A DNA stretch of 64,000 nucleotides. Source: Anisodus tanguticus. Its lineage: Eukaryota > Streptophyta > Magnoliopsida > Solanales > Solanaceae. The stretch is from NCBI GenBank assembly GCA_034509755.1, contig JAVYJV010000044.1:1-64000 (forward strand), given 5' to 3'. The notes beneath the pieces are model-generated. The model searched no databases. It saw only the letters and a list, made by a program, of their open reading frames with translations, and was not told the origin of the DNA. The position numbers were made by a program, and so were the translations under genes. The number at the start of each line of letters is the position of its first letter. The stretch's first letter is position 1. Of the stretch, positions 1-12,521 are shown piece after piece.

Positions 1-530
1 TTATTAAAAAAGGTGTGAAATATTGATAGATAAATCAATAAAAATTAAATGAAAATCTTTATTATTTAAAAAAACTCCATAAAGTTTTACTAAGTTGAAA
101 AATTTTTTTTAAAAAAAGAGGTGGACATTTTGAAATTTATAATAAAAAATGATTCTTTATATCAAAAAGAAAGTGTAAATATTTTAATGAATTCAAACAA
201 ATATTTGCATTAACTTTTAACTAAAATTATATAAAATCTTATTTTTTAAATTAAATTTAAATTTTCATTAGGTAAACTTATATATAAAAAAGTTTTAATG
301 ATTTTTTTAATATAATTTAACAAAACACCATTGTAAATATTAAATTATGAGTGAAAAATTTGAAAAAAAACTTTAATTATCAAAAGTCAAACAAAAAAAA
401 AATGTCTAAAACAAGTTTTAAAACAAGATTAACTAAATAATTATATTTTTATATAAAAATTGTCAAAAAATAGATAAAAATATTAAAAAAAGAAATTAAA
501 AAAAGAAGATTTTAACTTAGTAACAAAGAC

Positions 531-578
531 TTGAAAAAAAAATTGAAAAAAAAATTGAAAAAAAAATTGAAAAAAAAA
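531..578. repeat. 12-bp tandem repeat, 4 copies
   Basis: The unit TTG followed by nine A occurs four times in perfect tandem. It is a simple minisatellite in the gene-free left part of the window and probably arose by slippage. Confidence 0.85.
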
Positions 579-2998
579 TTTTAATAAATTCAAAAGAGAA
601 ACTTGAATTTTAACATCAAAAAAAGATTGAAAAAATCAAAAAAGTTAAAAAAAAAGAAAATTAATGAAACTAAATTAAAATTTAGATAAAATTTGACAAG
701 GTAATTTTGAAAACAAATTTTAAAATTTTTTTCCAAAAAAAAAAATAAATGTTTAAACGTAAAAAAATTTAAAAAATTAAATACCTGAAACCAATAGAGT
801 TTTTGTAAATTGCACTTTCATTTAAATTTAATTAAAATCATTTTAATGTCAATAAAATTCTTTGGTAGTTAAGTTTTTAATAAGCTTTGATATTTTCTAA
901 TTCAATGAAATTATATGTTTGGAATCTAAAAAATAAAATTTGAAGAATAAGTTTAAATATAAAAGAATAAAAATAAATATGCATGAAAAAATTTACATTA
1001 GTTTATTTAATAGGAAAAGTAAGAAAAGGTAAGATAATTTCAGTTGATAATTTGAAAGAAAAAACTAATATTTTTGAATAAAAAAATTTTATGCTAATTT
1101 TGTACCATTTTATTACAACCTTAAAATATATTTAATTAATGTTATAATTAAACATTTAAAACTTAACTAACTGAAAAAAAATAAGCTCAGATTATAACTA
1201 ATTTTGTTAATTTTTATACTTTCTGAAAACACAAGTAAAAAAACTTAATGAAATTAAAGACTAATAATTTCAAATAACATAAAAAAATTTTACTGATAAG
1301 AAGTTAAATCATTTTTTAATTTCTTAAAATCTTTGAAAAGTTTTAAATTAAATTTAAATGAGTAAAGAATTCAGATAAAAATAGTAATTAGATAGAAATA
1401 AGATAAGTTTTTATATAAAAAATTGAATAGGATTGAAAATAAAGTTGAATAAGCTTTAACAAAACACAACTACAGTATTCATAAATAATTTTCATGTTTT
1501 AATAGATATAAACAAAAAGATTTTTTTTTTCAATTATGAAACTAAATAGAAAATTCAATCGAAAAGATTAATTAAAAGACTATTTTTTTAGTAAAAAAAA
1601 ATGTGAAAGTTTTTTTTTTTTGCTGAAAATCCAAATAATTAATATTGATTGCTAATTAATTAAAACTTTTTCTTAATTATAAAAAATATTGAAGTTTCTT
1701 TTTGCTGTTTTACAAATCAGCTTCTTAGTCAAATTCAATTATTAATACCTATAAAAAGTAATTTTAAAATCAAGCTTTTTGAAATTCCGATAAATTATTT
1801 TTTGGTTTAACATGCTAAAAATAAATTTATATAAATAAAGAAAAAGTACCTAGTTTAGTAAAAAAAGTTTTCATATTTTTTTAGACTAATTAAGTTTTTA
1901 AATGATTAATTTTGATGATTCATATGGTGAAATTTGATAATTTCATCTTTTTTTTCTAAATAAAAGTTTCGTTTTATATCGAAAGAAAGTGAAATTTATA
2001 TTAAGATTTTAAATTAAAAAATCTTAAAAAGCTATAAAGTTCAATAAAAAAATTTCCTAACTTTATGAAAAAATTTTTCTTTAAATTTGTTTCATATAAA
2101 TTCATAATAGTTTAGCTAAAAATAATTTATAGATAAGAATAAAAAACAGAATAATAAAAAAATGTCAAATTTAATTTGATTAAAATAAAGAAGTAGTTTT
2201 CTGGGTGAAATAAAGACAAAGATGATGACAGGTTGAATTATCTAAATATCTAAAACGTTATCATCATTTTTTACATTGAATTTAAAATTTTTTATTTTCT
2301 TTTTTTTAGTATCAAAAAACATATTACAAGATCATTAATTACTTAATTTAAGATGGTGTGTGATCAAAATTTTAAAATTTTAATATTAAAACAAGAAACA
2401 TTAAATCATCTAAGATCAATAATACATTAAAAAAACATTATCCTTCTTACAATTTCGAAAAAAAAGTTGCTATTTTTTTCAGCTTTAATCTTCCTTGTAA
2501 TAAAGCTTTAATTAGTTAAGAAAAATTCTGATGAAAAAACTAATTATAAAAGAATTTATTGTCTAGTAAACAGCTAAAGAATCAATCTTGATCATGATAG
2601 CAAACAGGTATTGAATAAATAAAAAAAAAAATTTTCATCTATTTAATCCTTCAATAAGCTTTTGTTACTTGGACATTTAAAAAAAATAAATTAAAAGTTT
2701 TTAAAAGCACAGTTTTTAACAAAACAAAAATTAAAACTAAACACAAATTTAAAAAAAAACAAAATAAAACTCTTTTATATTAATTACAAACTTTTGAAAA
2801 AAAAATTCAGTGTAAATTAACTAGTCTTGAGTACGCTTAATTTAAATAATATAACTTAAAAATATTAAAACTTCAATTAAACTATTCAAATTTTATTTTT
2901 GAAATTATGTCAAAACTTGTTTCCTTGATAGCTAAGTAACAACTGTTTTACTAACTGAATCAAGCAAAAAAAAAAAAAAAATACTTTGAGAAATTTAA

Positions 2999-3120
2999 AC
3001 TAGCCAGGCTTGAGTCGTCGCTGTTTTTTATTGCTTATACTATGTGTACTAGTATTCCATTTCCGGCAATTGTAGGCAGTACCTTTGATTCTATTACGCT
3101 CCCTGTTTTTACCAATTCAT
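2999..3120. other. Composition island of unknown nature
   Basis: This stretch is much less A+T-rich and less repetitive than the kilobases around it. Both strands carry a short open frame across it. On the plus strand about 50 codons are open from about 2998 to a TAG near 3144. On the minus strand about 34 codons are open and include the string KTGSVIESKV. The TGS(V/I) string vaguely recalls the paired-like helix-turn-helix of Tc1/mariner transposases and PAX proteins, but the resemblance is too weak to name. It could be a transposon relic, a noncoding RNA or a regulatory element. Confidence 0.4.
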
Positions 3121-3778
3121 ATATTTTATCAATAGTCAATTTTTAGCTTCAAATAATGATTAACAATATCAAAAAAAAAAAACAATAAAAAATTAAGGAT
3201 ACCTTTATTAAATTTAAATTCCACAGCTTTGTATTGATTTTGAATAATTAAAATTGAAAATAATTTTAAAAACTAATTTTAATTTTCTTTAACTTTTCTA
3301 AAACTTTTGAGTTTGCGTTAGAAATTTGCCGGCATTTTATCTTTTTCATCTTTCCATATTGACTTTAGTTTAATTAATTCATTTATTTTATTTGTTTATT
3401 ATGTTTCTAAATATATTGTATTATATTTTTTCTTATTTTTTTTCATATTACCACATTAAAAAATCAATGTTTCAAAATAAATAAAATACATCAAAAAAGT
3501 ACATATTGAAAAAATAAAGAAATATTAACTCTAAAGACAAATATTTTTTAATTTGAATTCATGAAAACATATTTTAACTTTTCTTTTTATTCTTATGTTT
3601 TTAATTTAAACAAACTTAAATATATGAAAATAATTTTTCATAATGTTTCAAATAAATTTTAAGCTTTTGTTTATTTAAAACAAAAAATTTTTACTTGTAG
3701 TTATTTCCAAATTTAAACAAATTGAGTTTTAAAGTGAAAAATATTCAAACTCATTTCTAAACTTATATCTAAATTCTT

Positions 3779-3880
3779 TTCTAAAACTTTTTTTTAAATT
3801 TTTTTCTAAAACTTTTTTCTAAATTTTTTTCTAAAACTTTTTTCTAAATTTTTTTCTAAAACTTTTTTCTAAATTTTTTT
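3779..3880. repeat. Tandem repeat, about 25-bp unit
   Basis: About four copies of a unit of the type CTAAAACTTTTTTCTAAATT plus further T residues lie head to tail, with small changes in T-run length. This is simple-sequence DNA with no coding potential. Confidence 0.75.
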
Positions 3881-6800
3881 TTTCCATTTTTTAACAAAGT
3901 TATTTTTAATTTTATTTAAAAATCTATTTTTAACTTTGATATAAAATTTTTTTTCAAATTATGGGCATAAAAATATTTTATTTTCTAAAGAAAAATCTGT
4001 TATTCGATAGAGTTAAACTTAGAGTTCTTAAATAATAAGTAAATTGATACTAATTAATTTTATTTATTTTATGGCAAAGAATTATTTTTAACTAAATTTA
4101 ATACAGTTTCAATTTTTTAATCTTTTTAAAAATAAAAAAGTTTGGCATCTTTTAATAATAATAAAAAACTTGTGTGGTTAAGACATTGATTGAAAAAAAA
4201 AATTTTTTTAACGCGCAAAAAATTAATTTCACGACCTGTAAATAAAGTTTGTAACAATTTGACAATTTTATTTATTGAAAAATTTTAAAAAAATAATTAG
4301 AAATAAAAAAAATTTAAAAGAAAATTTAAAAAAAAATTTACTTTTAAAAAAGTTCACCATAAGAAAATTCAATTAAAACTTGGTTTTTACTAATCTAATT
4401 TATATAAACTTATTTTGTGCTTAATCTTTTTTAATTAAATTTTAAGAATTTAACTTGAATCAGATATCAATTTTCTTAATTAATTTTTTTCTTAATTTGA
4501 TTAACAACTGATAAACAAATAAAAAAGTTGATAAAAAAACTAAATTTGAAAAGATTATTAAAATACTCAATTAATTAAAGAAATGCTTTTTAAAAATTAG
4601 TCTATAAAAAAATTTTTTTTTCTAAAAAAAATGTTAAAATATTGAAAAATAAAAACTTTGTTTATTTTTACTACTTTTTAATGATGTCAAAAAATATCCC
4701 ATAATTGATTCAAATTAATATCAAAATTTCATTATTCAATATGTATAATGTAAAAAAATTTTATAAAAGAAAAAAATATAAAAATTAAAATAAAGAAAAT
4801 TAAAAACAAAAAATTCAAAATAGAAAATTTGAAAAAAAAAATCTAAATTAGAAAATTTGAAAAAAAAATTTAAAAAGAAAATTTAAAAAAAGAAAATTTA
4901 ATAGATATAATTTAATAGATATAATTTGATAGATAAAACTTGTAAAAAAAAAATTTTAACATAAAATTTTGAATAGAATTTTTAAAAAAATAACAAAAAA
5001 AAATTAATTTTCAAACTTAATCTTTCATTTTACAGTTAATTTCTAGATTAATAAATTTTTTGTTGTTTTACTTTTCTAACTTGATATTTTATTCTTTAAT
5101 TAAAAACTTTACTTTTAAAAAATAATCTATTCCAACTCATTTGACAAGCCAATTGTATATTTACTTAAGCTTAAATCAAAATTTTAGTAAATCTTTTATT
5201 TCAACATTTTATCTTTTTTAATTCATTACTATAATTAATAATTTCATTCGTTTAAATTTTTAAAAGTTTATTAATCTATTTAGAAAAAAAAATTTAATTT
5301 ATTCTTCAAATTAAAAAAAATAGAAAACTCACTTTTTTCTAAATCATTAAATAATTTCAAATATTTAAGAAATTTACCTTCTTTTTTGATCATAAATTTA
5401 AAAAAATTAACAGTTTTTTATCAAAAACAAGTTTGAATATGACAATGTAAACTATTAAATTCAGCAAAGATGATAAGATTTATTATAATTAAGAGAAAAG
5501 ATTGATTTAAAATTTAAACTAATAAATTCTTAATAAAAACTGAATTAATTTAGTTTTAATAAGAATCATATTTTTATTAAAAAAAATATTATTTATGGTT
5601 TCATAAATTGAGTTTTTTAATTGAAAAAAATTTAAAAGCTAAAAAAATATTTATTTAATTATCCTTCAATCAGAAAACTTTATTGAATTCTTTATAAGGT
5701 TTCACTAAATATGATTTTTTCAAATGAAAAACCAGGATTTGCAAAATTATTAAAATTAAACTTTTCACTTAAAATTCTTATTTTAAATATTTTTGTTTTA
5801 AACACGTTTACTTTCAAATGCTCAGTAAATTTATTTTTTTTCATAAGAAAAATATATTTTTAGTTACAATAAAAAGTTGTTTCTTTATACGTAAAAGTGT
5901 TTCTTATGCAACTTTGTTTTTTTATTTCTTATCATAGATCACATTGTTAAATTTTTATTGTTAGTTTAACAGCATTTAGTTAATTTAAAAAAACTTGAGT
6001 TTTTCAAAAACAATTTCTATTAATTTCAATTTTTTTTTCAAATTCTTTACTTTTAAATATTGTTTTTCAATTTAAGAAAACATTTACAATAAAAAAACTT
6101 AAATAAATCTACTTTTTTTTTTAACTTAGTTAATGTCTAATTTTATTTTAACTACAACTATTTTAGAAAGCTTTTTAACTTTTTATTGAATAAAAATTTA
6201 TTAAACTGTTTAGAGAAAAATAATCTTAAATTCTGTTTTAAAGCATAAGTTATTAGTTTTATATTTATTAAACTTATATCTTTTTCACAATTATTATTTT
6301 TTGTTATAAAATGAATAAATTTATTGAAATAAAAATCAAAAACTGTAGTAATTTTGAAGAAAAAAGAAAATTATGTAATTTATTCATAAACTATCAATGA
6401 GTTTTTTAGCTTTTTATTTCTAAAAAGGAAAAAAATCACCTATTTTAAATTTTTTCAAGCTATTTCAAAAACTATTTAATTAAAATAAAACAATGAAAAT
6501 ATATCAATAAATTAGAAAAAAAAATTTACAGAAAATAAAAATTGATTTTTCTTTTGTTTAATTTTAGAAAAGCTTTTTTTGAAAATGTTTAAAATATCTT
6601 TTATTGCTTTAAACATTAAAGATTTTCAATTTTTAAATTACCTAATTTGAATAGTTTTAATTATGAATTTAGTTTCTTTTTATGAAATTTGTATGATTTT
6701 TATAAAAAGCTATAAAAATTAAAAAATTTTTAAACACAAGAATTTGATTTTAAGTGTTCTTAAAAATAACTGATATCATCAAGCTTAAATTTTGCTAAAT

Positions 6801-8506
6801 TTTTTTTTTAGCTATTAAAACAAAGCTATTGAAAAATTAATCTAATAAAAGACAGTTTATAACAACGTTCAGAAAAAGACTTTTAATTTTTATAAATAAG
6901 CTAAATTTTTTTTTGAACTCGATTAAGAATTTGATGAAATTTTTTTTTTACTCATTAATTTGAATGTTAATTTTGCAAAAACACTTTTTTGTTTACTTCT
7001 TTTTTTTTGTTTAATTTTTGTGAAAGAACATATAATTAGAAAAAATTTACCTTTACTTTTTATTAATAAGTTTTTAATTGATGTTTGGCGGTTTTTAAAA
7101 AAAAAAACTAAAATAAAGTTATTTTCATAAAATTGAAGATCAAAAAAAGACAAGTAGAAAGTTTACTTTAACTTTTCTATTTTGTTAATTGAAGTTTATA
7201 AAAAAATTTAAAGAAACTTAAAACATAAAATTATAATAAAAGCTTAAATTAAAAAATTTGAAAATCAAAATTAAAAACAAAAAATTAAAATGAAAAATAA
7301 CTCAAAGTTAATAATTTTTGAAATTTTATTTGAAACTTTTTTTAGAAAAATTTAATTTAAAAAATTAGATGAAATTTTTTCACATTTTAATTTTAGAAAA
7401 AAATCAAAAAAGTTATTTTCTTTAGAGAAATATTTAAATTTTAATTCAGATTTTTTAATGAAATAGAAAATTTATTAAGAATTAAAATTAATTGAAAAAA
7501 AAAATCATTAGGAAAATATATTAGTAAAGAACTTTTAAAAGGAAAATAATTAGAAAAGTAAATATATGAAAAGGTGAAAGTATTATTAAAAATGCAAATC
7601 TAGTCTAAGTAAAATACTATTTAGGTTTTTTAAGAAAACTTTTCGATAAAATTTAAAAATTCTTCCTAAAAAATTTATTAAAAGAGAGGGTGTTCGTATT
7701 GCTAATAGTAATAAATAAAAATTAGAAAAAAAAGATTATTTTTTTAGAAAAAGAAATCTTGTGATTAAATTTTAAAACATGTTTTTCAATTATTAAATTT
7801 TTAATAAGCTCAAAACAATTTTTATGTTTTCAATTTTTTATTTTAGTTTTCAATACTAATAAGAACCAATTAATTTACTAATTTAATTTTAAATAGTGAT
7901 ACGTTAAAAAAATAAAATTTATCTTGATTATTATATATTCAATGAAATATATTCAAAGATAATCAAAATTTTTGAATAAAAAATATTATTTAGCTAAAAA
8001 AATTTAATTTTGTTAGATTTGTAAGAGTTCTTTTAAGTTAATTTTATATTAAATTTTAGATAAAAGTCAAATTATTAGGCTTTTTATTTCCTAAATTAAA
8101 AATAACATTTCTTTCAAAAACATTTGATTATAAAACAACTTTACAATTTTTTCTAATAAAAGATTATTTGAATAAGCTGATAAAAAGACAAAAGAAAATG
8201 TTTTTAAATTTTAATTGACTAATAAAACTAAAAAAATATTTAAATTAAAAATTTCACTAACTTGGTTAATTTGAATTCTTTAATCGATTAAGATTATTTG
8301 AAGGAAATTGAAAAGAAAATAAATTGAGTGAAATCATCTTATTTATTGGAAATAAAAAAAAAAATTTAGTTTTAAAATTGATTTCTATTTAGTGCCCTCT
8401 AGATTTAAGCAAATTATTGGCTAATTCCGATAAATAAAAATTATTTTTATTCAGTGTTTTAACAAATCAAAATGCTAAGTTTTAAGCTTTTTATTTTAAT
8501 AAATCT

Positions 8507-8575
8507 CTTTTCTAAAATTTATTTTCTAAAATTTATTTTCTAAAATTTATTTTCTAAAATTTATTTTCTAAAACT
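8507..8575. repeat. 14-bp tandem repeat, nearly 5 copies
   Basis: The unit TTTCTAAAATTTAT repeats in near-perfect tandem. It is a minisatellite in gene-free sequence upstream of the acid phosphatase. Confidence 0.85.
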
Positions 8576-9380
8576 GGAAAAAATTACCGTAAGTCTTTTT
8601 ATTTTAATTATTTTTTGGTATAATTGCTTTTTATTTATGATTTTCATAAAAAAAAATTATTTGTGATCCAAAGCAAAATAAACTATTTTTTCATCAAATT
8701 CAGACTAAATCAATTTAAATTTTTTTTATATTCAAAAAGTTTTAGCTTGAATAAACTAAACTTTGAATTTTAAATTGAAATTTTAACAATGAAAAAAATT
8801 TATTATAAATAAAGTTTTATCATCAATTTATCTGATGGTTTTTTTATCAATAAAGTTAGTATTTTTAAATTCCTGAAATCAATATTAAGAACTATTTTAA
8901 ACAAATTTATGTTTTTAAGAATCGTCAATAAAAATTTAATTAATTTTATAAAAAATACTTAAATAAAATAAGTATTGTTTAAACAAGAAAATTCAAAAAG
9001 TTTTAATGTCAATAGAAGATACTTTTTCATAAAGAAATCGCTAAACTAAAATTTATATTATTTTTTAAAATTCAATTTTAAAGAAAAAGCGAATCAGTTT
9101 GCTAGAAAAAAAGTATTTAGACACAGTTTGAATAAATTTTCTTTTTTAATTTTCTTTTTTGTTTATTTTCGTTGTTTTTTAACTTTTATTTTTCTTTGTT
9201 TTAATAAAGAGTTTTGCATTTTAAAAGACTTAACTAAACATAAAATAAAAAAAATGAAAAAACATCTAAGAAAATTAAAAATAATTAAATCATAAAATAA
9301 TTTAGCAAAAAAATATAAAAACTAATTTTATAGAAATTTCTCTCTAATTAAAATTTTTTTGTCAAACATACAAAAATAAG

Positions 9381-10985
9381 AATATTACTGTGGTAGTGAT
9401 TTAGGATGGAGTTCAGTTTATAAATTTACTGCTTTAAATAATGATTCAGATTTTGCTCCTCGTATTGCGGTTTTTGGTGATTTAGGTGTCGTTAATGGTC
9501 AATCAATACCTCGTTTACAAAAATATGTACATGACGGTGAATTTGATGCTGTAATACACAATGGAGATTTTGCTTACAATTTAGATGATGAGAATGGGTA
9601 TAGAGGTGATGAATTTATGAGACAAATTGAACCATTTGCTGCTTATGTACCTTACCAAACTTCAGTAGGAAATCATGAAAATGCTTAGTAAGTTTTTTTA
9701 AATAATTTACTAAATTAAGGATAAAAGGATAATATTAATTTATTTGAAAAAGTAATTTTTCTCATTATGATAACCGCTTTACTATGATTAATTCTGGTGG
9801 AATTCACTCTAAAGGCGTCGCAAACAACTTTTTTTACTCATTTAATATTGGAAAAGCACATTTTATTTCATTTTCAACAGAGTTTTATTTCTATGTTGAA
9901 TATGGTTGGTCTCAAATCTTTAATCAATTTAATTGGCTGAAAAAAGATCTTGAAGAAGCTAATCGTAATAGAGATAAACAACCTTGGATCATAACTTTTG
10001 GTCATCGACCTTTTTATTGTAACAGCGACTATCATGATGACTGTACACATAAAGAAAGTTTGGTAAGTTTTATAAGAATGTAGAGTTTCAAAAAAAACTT
10101 TATAAAAGTTTGCAAAACTTTACAAATTTTTTGATTTGCGATTTATGATTAATTGTTTTAAGCTAATTAATAATTAATTTATTTATTTTTTAAGACTCGT
10201 AAGGGATTTCCCATCATTAAAAAATATGGTTTAGAAGACTTATTTTATGAATATGGTGTTGATATAGCAATGTGGGGTCATGAGCATGTTTACGAAAGAA
10301 TGTATCCTGTTTACAACAGAAAAGTTTATAATGGGTATAACATTTTATTCAATAAAATTATTTGAGCATAATTTATTTTGAATTTTATAGATCTATTGAA
10401 AAACCATATACAAATCCCAGAGCACCTGTACATTTCACATCTGGATCAGCAGTAAGTAATATTTAAATTAGAATGAATTAAAATAAAAATATACTTTTAA
10501 CAGATTTATTAAATAAAGTTTAAATGAACATGTTTAAGCAAAAACTTTTTCATCAATTTTATTTTTTTTTTACTAGGGTTGTCAAGAACGGGTGGATAGT
10601 TTTGTGAAAGATTTACCAGAATGGAGCGCTGTTAGGATATCAGATTATGGTTTTGCAAGGCTACATGTACTCAATGCAAGTCACGTTCATATTCAGCAAA
10701 TTTCTGATGACCAGGTTAGTTAAAGTAGAATAATTATATTAAGAAATTTTTAGACCAATGATTTTAAAATTTCACCTTAAATACATAATTGAAATTTTAA
10801 TTCCTAAATAGTATCTTATTTAAAAGTTTAATTAAGTTTTTACTTTGTTTTCAAAGTATAAAAAAATTCTAATTTTTTAACAAAAAAAAATTTTGTTTTT
10901 TTAGAATGGAACTCCAGTAGATGATTTCTGGGTAATCAAGGATAAACATGGATCTTATAATGAAATTAATTTTGATGAAGATTAA
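9381..10985 (+). CDS. ACP7: Purple acid phosphatase (ACP7-like), 5' part not found
   Basis: This is a binuclear-metal phosphomonoesterase of the ACP7/plant-PAP family. Visible exons are 9381-9687, 9753-10062, 10195-10334, 10391-10451, 10577-10714 and 10905-10985. Joined at GT-AG borders they give 344 residues in one frame. All five metal-ligand blocks are present in order: FGDLG, GDFAYN, GNHE, GHRP and GHEHVYER. The C-terminal part reads DDQNGTPVDDFWV across the last junction, as in animal ACP7. The first visible exon begins inside a codon after a poorly pyrimidine-rich acceptor (AATAAG). The family's signal peptide and N-terminal fibronectin-like domain are therefore missing. They may sit on distant upstream exons, or the gene may be 5'-truncated. 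The catalytic part shows no frameshift or stop. Confidence 0.9.
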
Positions 10986-11108
10986 AAAAAAAATTTTGTA
11001 AATTAAATTAAGACTTTATTAGACAAACAAAATTTAATAAAATTATTTCTAAAAAAATGAATTTATGTTTTAATTTTAATTAAATCAGCATTAAAAAAAA
11101 ATTCAACT

Positions 11109-11116
11109 AAAAAAAA
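11109..11116 (-). terminator. Pol III oligo-T terminator of tRNA-Arg
   Basis: On the minus strand the mature 3' end of the tRNA is followed within seven bases by a run of eight T, the standard RNA polymerase III stop signal. Confidence 0.75.
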
Positions 11117-11122
11117 TAAACA

Positions 11123-11195
11123 CGACCCCGCCAGGATTCGAACCTGGAATCTTCTGATCCGTAGTCAGACGCGTTGTCCATTGCGCCACGAGGCC
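11123..11195 (-). tRNA. tRNA-Arg(ACG)
   Basis: This 73-nt intronless nuclear tRNA decodes CGN arginine codons after A34 is modified to inosine. The seven-base acceptor stem (GGCCTCG with CGGGGTC) closes, with one G-T wobble. The anticodon stem TCTGA/TCAGA encloses the loop CTACGGA, giving anticodon ACG. The T arm is CCAGG-TTCGAAT-CCTGG, which also forms a good B box. The discriminator base is G. The CCA end is not encoded, as expected for a eukaryotic nuclear tRNA. An oligo-T terminator follows. Confidence 0.96.
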
Positions 11196-11530
11196 CGAGA
11201 TATTTTAATTTAATGATTTTTATTTGTTTGAATTTAGTTTTCATTGAAACTTTTTTAATTAAGTGGTTATATTTATATTATTTCAAACTTTAAACTTAAA
11301 AGCTAAAAAAACTTATCAAGTACAGTTTATTTATAAAAAAATTAAAAATTCATATTAGTATTCTGAAGTTAAATTTTTTTAAATTAAAAAAATTAATTTA
11401 TTTTATTAGCAATGGCATCTAACGGATTTACAAGTGACTATTTTTAAAAACATTTTTTAACAATGTTATATTTAAATCAAAAACTGTGAATTCAAAGTTT
11501 ATTTAATAAAATAGTAAAAAAAAATTGAAA
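11196..11530. other. Intergenic between tRNA-Arg and GEMIN7
   Basis: This AT-rich spacer presumably contains the GEMIN7 promoter. A slightly mixed patch (AATGGCATCTAACGGATTT near 11410) is the only non-monotonous sequence. I see no further gene. Confidence 0.5.
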
Positions 11531-11880
11531 ATGAACCAAGGTAAAAATAAAATCAACTTTTGAATTCAAAAAAAACTTATTTTTTTTTTAAAGATTATTT
11601 AGATAAAAAATCAGATGACAATAGACGTGAATCTCAAGAAAAAGAAGCTAGATCATTTCTGAGAGATGAGTTTTTAAATATATTATTTACTTTAACTGAT
11701 TTACCTATCAAAATTCAATTTTCAAAAAGTAAAGAATATAAGTCTACTATCTTTGCTGGAAGTGATTTCAGCTTTTCTAATATAACTCTTAAAAATTTAA
11801 ATACTCCAATAGGTCAAGAACCTTATAGCATTATAAGATTAAGAGATATTACCGATTTTGTTTTTGAATTTAACTCTTAA
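11531..11880 (+). CDS. GEMIN7: Gemin7-like SMN-complex protein
   Basis: Gemin7 is an Sm-fold protein that pairs with Gemin6 in the SMN complex and helps load Sm proteins on spliceosomal snRNAs. Exon 1 (11531-11540) encodes only MNQ plus one base. A 53-bp intron (GTAAAA...AAAG) follows, and exon 2 is 11594-11880, giving 98 residues. The Sm-like core is recognisable: an N-terminal helix (EARSFLRDEFLNIL), then strands ending in a loop with the family's TPIG motif (LNTPIGQEPYSIIRLRDI) and a last strand FVFEF. Human Gemin7 is longer (131 residues), mostly through its unstructured N-terminus. A start inside the intron would need a non-ATG codon, which is why I prefer the two-exon model. Confidence 0.8.
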
Positions 11881-12122
11881 GTATTTTTTGTTTTGATAAA
11901 TTTTATTGTATACTTTTATAATTTAAAGTATCTATTTTATTAACACACTTTAAAAAAATTTAAATAAAATTTTTCTTTAATACAATGAACATGTTTAATA
12001 TTTTGAAAAACAGAGTATATTTAAAAGACTCATTTAAATATTATTAAAAAAAAATTTTCATAAAAATCTCAACAAAGGAATTTTTCTGAATTATTTATAA
12101 AAATATATACAATTTGAAAAGA

Positions 12123-12521
12123 TTATTTTAAATAAGAATTATAATATTCATCTTCAAGCTCGAATAATTCAACAGAAATTTCATCTCTTAATTTTTGCAA
12201 TTTTTCATCTATCTCAGTAGCCTTTTTTAAATTTGAAGCTGATGATATTGATTCATTTATTAGAGGAAAATCATTTATAATAAAAAATTGTTTGATATTA
12301 TAAATTAATTTAATTAAACTTTCAGATGCTTTACAAATATTAGCAGCTCTTACTTCCATTTCGTATTGTTCTTGTACTTTAGTTGATTCTAAATAATTAT
12401 TTGGTTCATTCACATCTACATTCGCTAGTTTTATTATTTCTAAATAATTATCAATTATATTTTTTGTGTCATCTTTCAAAGTTTTTTGATAAGATTTTAA
12501 AATACTTTCTTGAGAAGTCAT
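12123..12521 (-). CDS. MED22: Mediator subunit 22
   Basis: MED22 (Surf5) is a head-module subunit of the Mediator complex that couples transcription factors to RNA polymerase II. This single-exon gene encodes 132 residues, close to the conserved core of animal MED22. Recognisable blocks are LKSYQKTLKDD near residue 8, YEMEVRAANICKASESL around residues 53-69, the IKQFFIINDFPLINE stretch, and the C-terminal LRDEISVELFELEDEYY. All are family-typical, and the protein is largely helical and coiled-coil. It is convergent with GEMIN7 (243 bp between stops) and divergent from RBM42 (218 bp between starts). Confidence 0.93.
   Translation of the reverse strand: MTSQESILKSYQKTLKDDTKNIIDNYLEIIKLANVDVNEPNNYLESTKVQEQYEMEVRAANICKASESLIKLIYNIKQFFIINDFPLINESISSASNLKKATEIDEKLQKLRDEISVELFELEDEYYNSYLK

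Larger units (their letters stand above)
1..9380. other. AT-rich region without recognisable genes
   Basis: About 9.4 kb of very A+T-rich, low-complexity sequence dominated by homopolymer A and T runs. No open frame here shows protein-like composition or a recognisable motif. It holds a few short tandem arrays and one composition island at about 2999-3120, listed separately. The missing first exon or exons of the acid phosphatase that starts at 9381 should lie somewhere here if that gene is intact, but I could not identify them. Confidence 0.6.

Noticed and set aside
6923..7153. Minus-strand open frame of 76 codons
   Set aside because: Composition is Phe/Lys/Ile/Asn as expected from random AT DNA, with no motif, no conserved block and no splice context.
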